A stretch of 7,519 nt of DNA from positions 1,096 through 8,614 of the forward strand of contig DAQB01000133.1 of NCBI GenBank assembly GCA_002502705.1, given 5' to 3'. The position numbers and the translations under genes are program-made. The notes beneath the pieces were generated by a model. That model had not been told where the DNA came from. It saw only the letters and a list, made by a program, of their open reading frames with translations, and did no database searches. Of the stretch, positions 1 through 6,824 are shown one piece after another. Each line of letters opens with the position of its first letter. The first letter of the stretch is position 1. The stretch comes from Thermoplasmatales archaeon UBA582 (GTDB lineage: Archaea > Thermoplasmatota > Thermoplasmata > Thermoplasmatales > Thermoplasmataceae).

Positions 1-469
1 AACCTGCCTTATCCCTGATTGTGGATAAAGTTCTTGCGAGACCTGTTGTGTTACAGGATACCACCCTCACATATTTCTTTCCAACTGATGAATTAAAATT
101 CGAATAAGCATTGAAACTGGCCTCTGCAATTTCTGCCTCCTCCCCTCCCTGAAAAATTGCACGCACTCCTGCCTCTTTGTATTTTTTTAGGTTTGTTTCG
201 CCCATTCCTTCAGGAGTTGCATCTACAACGATGTCACAATCCTGTATCATGTCATCTACTGTTCCGGCGGCACTGATTCCCGCAGCTGAAAATATATCAA
301 TTGCCTTCCTGTCCGGAACAAATATCCTGTAATTCCTTGAGGCAATCTTTGCAACGTAATCAGGCCTGGTTTTTGATATACCGACAACGTTCATGTCCTC
401 CTGCAGCATTACGGCATCGGCAACCCTTCGTCCAATAGTTCCATAGCCATTTATGGCGACATGAATCAT
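1..469 (-). CDS. gap: Archaeal type II glyceraldehyde-3-phosphate dehydrogenase, N-terminal part (cut by left edge)
   Basis: The product is the archaeal phosphorylating NAD(P)-dependent GAPDH, which interconverts glyceraldehyde 3-phosphate and 1,3-bisphosphoglycerate in the cytoplasm. The visible 156 residues begin [20 protein letters not shown], a Rossmann fold with the GxGxIG dinucleotide loop at 8-13. Next come the KTRPD segment at 33-37 that follows the second strand, [10 protein letters not shown] at 79-88, IFQGGE at 105-110, and SCNTTGL at 138-144. Cys139 is the expected catalytic thiol and sits at the residue number known from archaeal homologues. The family is about 340 residues, so somewhat more than half lies outside the window. 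The ATG at 469 fits the family N-terminus exactly and a TATA-like box about 25 bp upstream. In archaea that degrade glucose by the non-phosphorylative Entner-Doudoroff route, this enzyme mainly serves gluconeogenesis (family knowledge, applied by inference). The 118-bp gap and own promoter argue against an operon with the upstream membrane-protein gene. Confidence 0.96.
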   Translation of the reverse strand, partial: MIHVAINGYGTIGRRVADAVMLQEDMNVVGISKTRPDYVAKIASRNYRIFVPDRKAIDIFSAAGISAAGTVDDMIQDCDIVVDATPEGMGETNLKKYKEAGVRAIFQGGEEAEIAEASFNAYSNFNSSVGKKYVRVVSCNTTGLARTLSTIRDKAG

Positions 470-477
470 GCGTCTTG

Positions 478-489
478 ATCACATGTGAT
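478..489. promoter_or_regulatory. Perfect 12-bp palindrome between gap TATA box and start codon, candidate operator
   Basis: The sequence ATCACATGTGAT is its own reverse complement. It lies immediately downstream of the candidate TATA box and ends 8 bp before the start codon, so a dimeric protein bound here would block polymerase loading. A 6+6 palindrome is the right size for a small winged-helix dimer site. A single 12-bp palindrome in an AT-rich region can also arise by chance, so the operator role is inferred from position and symmetry only. Confidence 0.35.
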
Positions 490-490
490 G

Positions 491-503
491 ATATAAAATA
501 TAC
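491..503 (-). promoter_or_regulatory. Candidate TATA box of gap (leaderless promoter)
   Basis: On the minus strand this reads GTATATTTTATAT. The TTTATAT part is centred near 494, about 25 bp before the ATG at 469, which is where an archaeal TATA box sits relative to the transcription start. The transcript would therefore start at or next to the start codon. No Shine-Dalgarno sequence precedes the ATG, which agrees with a leaderless mRNA. Confidence 0.6.
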
Positions 504-587
504 TCGCATGCATTGTGTTGACATGAATGCGATTTGAACACCATGCAGAAATTTTGTAGTCATAAATTTTAGAAAGTGAATCAGTGT

Positions 588-2924
588 TTATTCAGATTGC
601 AGAGATATCCCATTTACCTCGACTGAAAACACAGAAGGAATATGTGCAGATAATAGGTATGAGAAAACTGCAAAATTGGGGTTTATGCTTATTGCTGGGT
701 CAGCTGACATCTGTTTTATAAGGCTCTGGTTAAATAAACTGAAATTGATCCCACTGGTGTTTGAATTATATACAAAGGTTGTCTGAGATGATGTGCCCAG
801 TATTGTGTTTGACGGCAATGAACTATTATCGATAAAATAGTAATAATATGTGCTGTCAAAAACTATTACCGGACCAAAGAATGAGCTGGATGGGTTGGTC
901 ATGCTATCATTTAATTTTGCACCCTGCACGGAAAGATTGTAATGAAGCGTGAATGAGTCCTTTACAAGCATGTCAAAATTAATGGATGCGTTCAGAGCGC
1001 CGAATACCCCGCTATTTGTTGTTTTAGAAAAGATGAACCCGTCACTTATCGATTGCATTTTCAATCCACCGGGTTGTGAGGAATAGAAATTCCAGTCTGG
1101 AAATTGCAGCACTGAGTTCTGATCCGTAATGGGATAGCTCAGATCCGGATTGTAAAGCGGAAAAGAGCGACTGGTTGAAATGTTCCTGACAGAATATTCT
1201 GTGCATGCTAAAGTGTTGTATGCCTGGATCGTGATCGTCTTCGAGGTCGCGGGTAAGAGTGATGTTACGTTTTCCGGGAAAATATTAACGCTATTATATC
1301 CTGCATGTAAGTATGGATCTGATGCGTACCAGGGAAAGCCGTTTGCGCCGGAGCTTGAAACCTGTAACTCACCAGACGCAAAAATCCTGTAGTTCATCTC
1401 TACCGTCTGCGGATCACCGTTTGCAGGATTATATGATATGTTGAGCCTTATCATTGTTACATTTCCCTTTATCTCAAAAGGATTGCCTACTGCCTCAATA
1501 CCGTTGATCTTCAGTGGAAGCGTATTGGGTGAATAGGAATATACCCCGGCTGATACGGCAATACCCGCAAAGACAATAGCAACTACAGCTGTTGCAGCCA
1601 GTTTCCTGTTTCTGGAAAAATACCTGAAAAAGCGGCTCGCACTGAGAAATACATGTTTTTTCACTGAGATTAATCCTGATGAGCGCCTTGATGTTATGAA
1701 ATCAGGTAGAACCAGAATAATTAGAACTGGCCAGTAAATTATATAGGTTATCAGAGACCTGAATTCCAGGAGGAATATTATAACAGGAAACGCAAAGAAC
1801 GCATATTTTAGATTGTCATAGTATATGATGTATATTGCGAGAAACATGACTGTGAGGAGCACGAGTGCTATCGAGAAGAATACTGTGCTAACATGTATTA
1901 TGCCGGTGAAATCCAGGATTGACGGTCCGATCCCGGTACCGACAACACTCTGGAACTGGATTGATAATACATTGACAATCCAGTCATGTGCATTTACTAT
2001 AATGTAAGGTAGATTTACACCTAAAAACAGCACGATTGCGAATAGCATGAAATACGATACGTATTTCTTGTTGCCTCCACTTTCCCTGTAGAGGAAATAT
2101 AAGTAGAAGGGCAATATCAATGCAGGTATCTGCTTGAATGCGAGTGCAAGACCATAGAAAGAGCCGGAAGCCATGGGTTTCTTTCTCAATGCAAATGACA
2201 TGCCCAGAAAGAAGACCCAAATTATACCGGTAACTCCGTTGACAGAGAAAAATGCATATTCAAAAATTGTTGCAAACACTATTAAGACAACAGCGTTCCT
2301 TGATTCAATCTTGTATTTCCTGAATGTTCCATATAAGAGAAAGTAAGTGGCAACGTCAAATGCAAGTACCACGGTATAAGAAGGAACTCCGAGAAGAATT
2401 GCAGGAATGAATACTATAGCAGCAAGTGCCGGGTATTCAAAGTAATTCGCAACCCCTCCTGACAGAAGAGGAGTGGTAAATACCTTATTTGCAAGCAGTG
2501 TGGGCACAACGCCAAGCATGTTGGCGTTTATGTATGGATCTATACCATGCAGGGAAAGATAACCCGCATAGGTATCTATCAGTATCTCATCTGAATTAGA
2601 TGTCGGAAAATATTGAAGATAGATTGCTATCAGTGCTATAATAGACAGAATAAAAGCAAGATCTACCATGAGGGTGAAGTGCTTTACCTGTTCTTTTATT
2701 GAGAGGGCGTAGAGAAGGAGTATTCCGCTCATTATAATAAGAGCCCAGACCGAAACAAGAGCAACTATATTCAGGTAGCCAGCGAGGTACCAAATCAGGA
2801 ATGAGAAGTTTATCAGAAATATAGCCATCGCTATGTAGGCCAGACGCCATTTTTCGATTTTCCTAGCACCTTCTTCTGGCAATCTGTTCTCTGGAAGTTC
2901 CTGATTACCCGCTTTTTCTTCCAT
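588..2924 (-). CDS. Polytopic GT-C-type glycosyltransferase-like membrane protein with extracytoplasmic beta-rich C-terminal half
   Basis: This 778-residue protein has two halves. Residues 1-26 are a charged cytoplasmic tail. Residues 27-463 contain about 12-13 hydrophobic segments (roughly 27-50, 52-76, 83-105, 164-180, 182-200, 210-228, 229-246, 256-279, 288-310, 342-369, 373-388, 390-408, 441-463). After segment three comes a loop with acidic residues Asp112, Glu113 and Asp117 and the motif LHGIDPY at 125-131, then YFEYPAL at 161-167 and LALAFKQIPALILP at 259-272. This order (acidic first loop, G-x-DPY, YP, K-Q-x-P) is typical of GT-C transferases of the GT87/DUF2029 kind, which use polyprenyl-phosphate sugars on the outer membrane face. 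Residues 464-778 appear extracytoplasmic, beta-rich, with 11 N-x-S/T sequons by my count; about 470-600 looks Ig-like and about 605-778 lectin-like. The donor and acceptor are not readable. The start is supported by an upstream TATA-like box. The exact family assignment is moderate; the membrane topology is strong. Confidence 0.75.
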   Translation of the reverse strand: MEEKAGNQELPENRLPEEGARKIEKWRLAYIAMAIFLINFSFLIWYLAGYLNIVALVSVWALIIMSGILLLYALSIKEQVKHFTLMVDLAFILSIIALIAIYLQYFPTSNSDEILIDTYAGYLSLHGIDPYINANMLGVVPTLLANKVFTTPLLSGGVANYFEYPALAAIVFIPAILLGVPSYTVVLAFDVATYFLLYGTFRKYKIESRNAVVLIVFATIFEYAFFSVNGVTGIIWVFFLGMSFALRKKPMASGSFYGLALAFKQIPALILPFYLYFLYRESGGNKKYVSYFMLFAIVLFLGVNLPYIIVNAHDWIVNVLSIQFQSVVGTGIGPSILDFTGIIHVSTVFFSIALVLLTVMFLAIYIIYYDNLKYAFFAFPVIIFLLEFRSLITYIIYWPVLIILVLPDFITSRRSSGLISVKKHVFLSASRFFRYFSRNRKLAATAVVAIVFAGIAVSAGVYSYSPNTLPLKINGIEAVGNPFEIKGNVTMIRLNISYNPANGDPQTVEMNYRIFASGELQVSSSGANGFPWYASDPYLHAGYNSVNIFPENVTSLLPATSKTITIQAYNTLACTEYSVRNISTSRSFPLYNPDLSYPITDQNSVLQFPDWNFYSSQPGGLKMQSISDGFIFSKTTNSGVFGALNASINFDMLVKDSFTLHYNLSVQGAKLNDSMTNPSSSFFGPVIVFDSTYYYYFIDNSSLPSNTILGTSSQTTFVYNSNTSGINFSLFNQSLIKQMSADPAISINPNFAVFSYLLSAHIPSVFSVEVNGISLQSE

Positions 2925-2957
2925 ATGACTTTAAGGTGGTATATATTGAAGAGGGTG

Positions 2958-2969
2958 TTATAAGTTTTT
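2958..2969 (-). promoter_or_regulatory. Candidate BRE/TATA promoter of the membrane glycosyltransferase-like gene
   Basis: On the minus strand this reads AAAAACTTATAA: a purine-rich BRE-like stretch followed by a TATA-like hexamer centred near 2960. A start about 25 bp further on, near 2935, would leave a leader of roughly 11 bases before the ATG at 2924. A second AT-run on the minus strand (AATATATAC, about 2939-2947) lies too close to the ATG to place a start upstream of it. No Shine-Dalgarno sequence is seen. Confidence 0.45.
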
Positions 2970-3040
2970 ATCAAATTTGATTATTTGTCTGACATTTCAG
3001 AATGTTTCACGTTTATGATGGTCCGATCGATTACTACTCC

Positions 3041-3053
3041 AGAAGAATTATAG
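3041..3053 (+). promoter_or_regulatory. Candidate TATA box of the large surface protein gene (leaderless promoter)
   Basis: The sequence AGAAGAATTATAG combines a purine-rich BRE-like part with AATTATAG at 3046-3053. Its centre is about 26 bp before the ATG at 3076, so transcription would begin at or right beside the start codon. The bases just before the ATG (TTTCAAGAAAA) carry no Shine-Dalgarno match. Together with the promoter on the other strand this makes 2925-3075 a divergent promoter region; nothing else was found in it. Confidence 0.5.
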
Positions 3054-3075
3054 GATCAATAACATTTCAAGAAAA

Positions 3076-6000
3076 ATGCGAATAAGTGTAATTATTGTAA
3101 TTATATTTCTTATTACACTATTCCCCGTAACGGTATATGGTCAGAATGGTACTCCAGGTAGTCTATCACAAAGCTATTACTTCAGTTCACAGGAACCTGG
3201 TTCTTTTCCTGCTAATTCGAGCACATTCTTCTTTTCGGAGTCTGGTAATATCGAAGCTGTGTCGGCAAATATAGGAAATCAGCTGTTTGGAAATGGTCTG
3301 GGTGTAACTACATGTAATTTAAGCGCACCAGGTTTTGTTAAAATAAAGACACCAGATTATCATGACTACTATACATTCAACATGTCATTTTCATGGAACA
3401 ACTCAATTAACTGTGGACTGGCTGAAAACGATATAATAATATCATACGGGAGCAGGGTAATACTGAATGTATCATTCGGTCCCGAACTTGGATATTACAT
3501 ATTTTCATATAACAGCATGAAGCAGAAAATTGCAGCAGATCCTGAAATAAACCACTTGTGCAACATGAGCGTTTGCTATAATCCTGCTTTAAACGGTAGC
3601 TTCATCTCGTTTTCCAGCACTGGTTCAGGATTGATATTTCCATTTTTCTATCCTTCGCTTAACGGTACCGGATCCAATCTATCCGTACTGGTCGGAGGCG
3701 AAGTCTCTTACATAGCACTTTATTCGATTTCGATCTCACCAGATCCATCCTTTCAAACAGAGAAGATTGATCGCAGATCAGAATCTTTTGGAATTGCGGG
3801 GTACGGCAATGACTTCGGCAGGCATTATGAGAGTGCGTTTTACAACAGGCAAACTAATTCAATTATTGGTTTAGCGTCAGGAAACGCGATAGATGCCTTT
3901 AATCTTTACAATCGGAGCTATTTCAACCTCACGAGACCTATAAATCTGAATGGAAATGTGTCGGTTATTTATGCGAATAGCAGCTCTATGCTTTCATATT
4001 ACATTGAAAATAGCACTGAATCCTGCATTGTTAACATAGATCTGGACAACTTTTCCGCAACCTCCATGAAGATAACGGGAAGCATAGATATGCCCATAGG
4101 AATGCTTGTCAATGATCAAAATTACATTATCTTTGGAGATGGTGGAATTTTTGGTCTGATCAAACAGGGTTCAACCTCAATCACCGAATCGTACCTGGGT
4201 GCGAACATAGGAGCAATTCTGTTGTCTGCTGCTCAAGCAGGAAATCAGACTGATTCCTTCTGGTTGCTTAATCAAACATTATATTCTATCAATTTTTCCG
4301 ACGCGACCGGTGCTGTCGGCCATCAAAGCTCATCTGAGATTAATCTGAATTCCTCTTATGTTGACGGCATTCATCTCTTTTCATCAGGCGGATTGATTTC
4401 TTCTATTATATCTTATAATTTCAATTCAGGGCTGGTTCTTTTTTCCGGTGGTTCTTTGGTGCCAATTGGCAAGGATTTCGCTTCGCAGGTCAACATATCT
4501 TCATTATCCATGTCTGACTTTTTGGTTACCAATTCTAATATAATTCTTTACTCCAATTCAAGTGGCATCTCTGAATTCGGCAACCCTTCTGCATCTTACG
4601 GGTTTTATTTGCCAGCGGGAAACGAAGGATTCATTGGCTTCAATCAGACGTCGCTGTCGTATTTCTACAATCTGGATGGAAACGAATTCTGTGGGTCGGC
4701 ACCAGTTGCGGTCGTAAATGCCAGTTATGTCCTGACAGGCGAGAACGTTCTGAACTTCAAAATCGGACAGAATAATTCGCTAACAGCAGATCTCAGGGTT
4801 GGGAATCTATCGTTTGTAAATTCCGGAGAAACATTTGTCATAAATTCGAGTATATTGAAGAATGGAATGTATAAAGGCTCCTTAAAACTGCAGGCATTCT
4901 CCGGCTTCTCCTCGGTTTATAATTTCACTGTTTTTGTCGATACTGGCACACCAGAGTTGAATCTGAATATCGCAAATGGTTCCTATATTTCACAGATTTT
5001 TGGATTAAGATTGAATTTCACTTTCTGGACTGGAATAAGATATGTTAACGTAAGCTATGAAAACCATACGCTTGATCTTGCTGGAATAAATCAGACTGTT
5101 CCATTAAATTTTGGCAATATAACCGGGAATGTGAGTGTACGGATTGTCATGGTTGATGATCTTGGCATTTCACATCTTTATGAATTCAATGCGTATGTTA
5201 TTCCGTCAAACGTTTCTAATTTCAGTTTTTACCCGAGCAACGAGACATATTTTAATTCAACAAAACCCGAAATATACTGGAGTCCTGTCCAGTATGCAAA
5301 ATATTATGTTATCACCATAACCTCAGATAAATTAAATTATTCAATCATAACGGATAATGACTCTTTATCACCGACACTTGAAAATGGAACTTTTCAGATT
5401 TCAATCTGTGCTATGATGCTTGACAATTCACAGATAAAACTTTCCTCCAGAACATTCTATGTGATGGATTACGCGCCCTCGATATCGTTCAATAGAAGCG
5501 ATGGCAGATTCTTTTCATTATATGGAGATTCAAAAAACAATTCTTTTTACATTTCGGCAGCAAGTAATGTCACATCTGATATGTCGTTTTCAATAACAGG
5601 ACCGTCCAAGACTACAATATATCTTGTGAACGTCGAAAACGTAGTTCAGTTCAATTCTTCCAGTAATAGCTATCTTTTCACTTCCAACGGCAACTATAAT
5701 TTCAAAATATCCTCGATCGGTGAAAGCGGACTTGAAAGCTCTATTTCATTCAGCATATCCATCAATAATACAATCCCTTCCCCAGCTCTTGGAAGCATTA
5801 ATGCAATCTACACGAACATGACTGCTTTGAACCTGAATATTTCGGGGCGGGAAAATGTATCCTGCACTTTTATCCTTTACTTCGGTGGAAATGAGGTGGA
5901 GGAAATTTCAGGGATTTCAGCACAATTAACACTCTCAATGGGTACAGGTCAATATGTTCTTATTGCAAATGTGACGTCTGAATGGGGTAACTTCAGAAAT

Positions 6001-6792
6001 TCAAGCGTTCTGGTGACATATGAGACAGTGGATCCTGTGATTAATGTGAGTGTTAATACGTCAGCTGGCGGTTTTGTAAATTACAGAATTTCAGATCCAG
6101 CGCCGCTTCAGGAAGTATTCATTCAGTATCTAACGAAAACGGTTATTCTTGATCCTGACAATACCTCAGGTGTCCTCGCTCTAAACGTTAATAGAAATTC
6201 AGTCTTCAACGCATCCATTTTTGCTAAAGACAGATGTGGAAACGCTGCAGAATTGAATTTTGGGGTTGCGATAGATCATTATGTAAACATAACAGGAGCA
6301 TCATTTGACGGATATTCCATCCTTGGTCTCTCATTGTTTTCGATTCATCTATCGGGACAGAACGTTGAAAATGCAACTGTTTCGATATCATATGGTCGGG
6401 AAAGCTTGGGTGGCACAACCCTGTTTGATTTATTAACTCCGTTTGGTTATTCCGAGGCGACTGCCTATGTTAATTACCAGAACACCACCCTGATATATCA
6501 TAAAAGAATATTTTCAGTTAGCTGGTACCCGTTAATTGCGGCTGCATTTCTCTCTGCTGCCTTCTTTGCGTATGGAAAAGCCAGAGAAAATACAGATGAT
6601 CTGGAAATAACAGATTTTGTGCTATCGTGCGACGGAATGAGGATAAAGGCAGCCATTAAATCCGCCAAAAAAAGGAGGATCAGCGGACATTCAATCCGGA
6701 GATCTATAGAAGCACTTTCAAAGGAGGGGTCAATAGAGATTGGTACGGACCCGGATGGAAAAGAATATATCGTCAGAAAGGGTGAAAATTGA
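3076..6792 (+). CDS. Giant secreted, single-pass surface glycoprotein with Ig/FN3-like domains and a winged-helix-like cytoplasmic tail
   Basis: This 1238-residue protein is unrecognised as a named family. Residues 1-22 form a signal peptide (hydrophobic core at 3-20, likely cleavage after YG). About 30-220 is a Tyr/Ser/Asn-rich, beta-sandwich-like domain that resembles the C-terminus of the divergent neighbour. About 235-540 has short repeating beta-strand units, possibly propeller-like (low confidence). From about 545 to 1140 it reads as a chain of Ig/FN3-like units, with linker-type starts at DTGTPELNL (622), DYAPSISF (798), TVDPVINVS (984) and an Ig-like DRCGNAAELNF (1052). A single transmembrane segment spans about 1146-1167, followed by a 71-residue cytoplasmic tail. 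I count about 58 N-x-S/T sequons, all before the membrane segment and none in the tail, which supports the topology. The ending RRSIEALSKEGSIEIG...DGKEYIVRK resembles a recognition helix plus wing. It could be an adhesin, an S-layer-like protein or a receptor; I do not assign one. Confidence 0.85.
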   Translation: MRISVIIVIIFLITLFPVTVYGQNGTPGSLSQSYYFSSQEPGSFPANSSTFFFSESGNIEAVSANIGNQLFGNGLGVTTCNLSAPGFVKIKTPDYHDYYTFNMSFSWNNSINCGLAENDIIISYGSRVILNVSFGPELGYYIFSYNSMKQKIAADPEINHLCNMSVCYNPALNGSFISFSSTGSGLIFPFFYPSLNGTGSNLSVLVGGEVSYIALYSISISPDPSFQTEKIDRRSESFGIAGYGNDFGRHYESAFYNRQTNSIIGLASGNAIDAFNLYNRSYFNLTRPINLNGNVSVIYANSSSMLSYYIENSTESCIVNIDLDNFSATSMKITGSIDMPIGMLVNDQNYIIFGDGGIFGLIKQGSTSITESYLGANIGAILLSAAQAGNQTDSFWLLNQTLYSINFSDATGAVGHQSSSEINLNSSYVDGIHLFSSGGLISSIISYNFNSGLVLFSGGSLVPIGKDFASQVNISSLSMSDFLVTNSNIILYSNSSGISEFGNPSASYGFYLPAGNEGFIGFNQTSLSYFYNLDGNEFCGSAPVAVVNASYVLTGENVLNFKIGQNNSLTADLRVGNLSFVNSGETFVINSSILKNGMYKGSLKLQAFSGFSSVYNFTVFVDTGTPELNLNIANGSYISQIFGLRLNFTFWTGIRYVNVSYENHTLDLAGINQTVPLNFGNITGNVSVRIVMVDDLGISHLYEFNAYVIPSNVSNFSFYPSNETYFNSTKPEIYWSPVQYAKYYVITITSDKLNYSIITDNDSLSPTLENGTFQISICAMMLDNSQIKLSSRTFYVMDYAPSISFNRSDGRFFSLYGDSKNNSFYISAASNVTSDMSFSITGPSKTTIYLVNVENVVQFNSSSNSYLFTSNGNYNFKISSIGESGLESSISFSISINNTIPSPALGSINAIYTNMTALNLNISGRENVSCTFILYFGGNEVEEISGISAQLTLSMGTGQYVLIANVTSEWGNFRNSSVLVTYETVDPVINVSVNTSAGGFVNYRISDPAPLQEVFIQYLTKTVILDPDNTSGVLALNVNRNSVFNASIFAKDRCGNAAELNFGVAIDHYVNITGASFDGYSILGLSLFSIHLSGQNVENATVSISYGRESLGGTTLFDLLTPFGYSEATAYVNYQNTTLIYHKRIFSVSWYPLIAAAFLSAAFFAYGKARENTDDLEITDFVLSCDGMRIKAAIKSAKKRRISGHSIRRSIEALSKEGSIEIGTDPDGKEYIVRKGEN

Positions 6793-6795
6793 TAG

Positions 6796-6803
6796 ATTTA
6801 TCA
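6796..6803 (+). promoter_or_regulatory. Candidate TATA box of the Old Yellow Enzyme gene
   Basis: The sequence ATTTATCA is centred about 25 bp before the ATG at 6825, inside the 32-bp spacer after the surface protein stop codon. The spacing matches two other candidate promoters in this window, so the gene may have its own leaderless transcript. Read-through from the gene upstream is equally possible given the short spacer, and the match to a consensus TATA box is only fair. Confidence 0.4.
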
Positions 6804-6824
6804 ATTGTAAAATAATTGGGGAAG

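Noticed and set aside
551..587. T-rich stretches after the stop codon of the membrane-protein gene as a terminator
   Set aside because: The T-runs on the minus strand are only three bases long and interrupted, with no stem-loop, so they are not enough to call a terminator.
1180..1392. Open frame on the plus strand inside the minus-strand membrane-protein gene
   Set aside because: It lies opposite a well-supported coding region, has no recognisable domain or promoter, and looks like a shadow frame.
2992..3069. Direct repeat ACATTTCA at 2992-2999 and 3062-3069, with a small inverted repeat ACATT-TCAG-AATGT at 2992-3005
   Set aside because: In a 151-bp AT-rich spacer an 8-base repeat and a 5-base inverted repeat are near chance expectation. 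No third copy was seen.
6667..6679. A7 run followed by GGAGG inside the surface protein gene, as a possible slippery site or internal ribosome binding site
   Set aside because: The codons read through as Lys-Lys-Arg-Arg in a tail that continues sensibly to the stop. The A7 is not in the frame of a classic -1 slippery heptamer, and no suitable start codon follows the GGAGG at the right distance.
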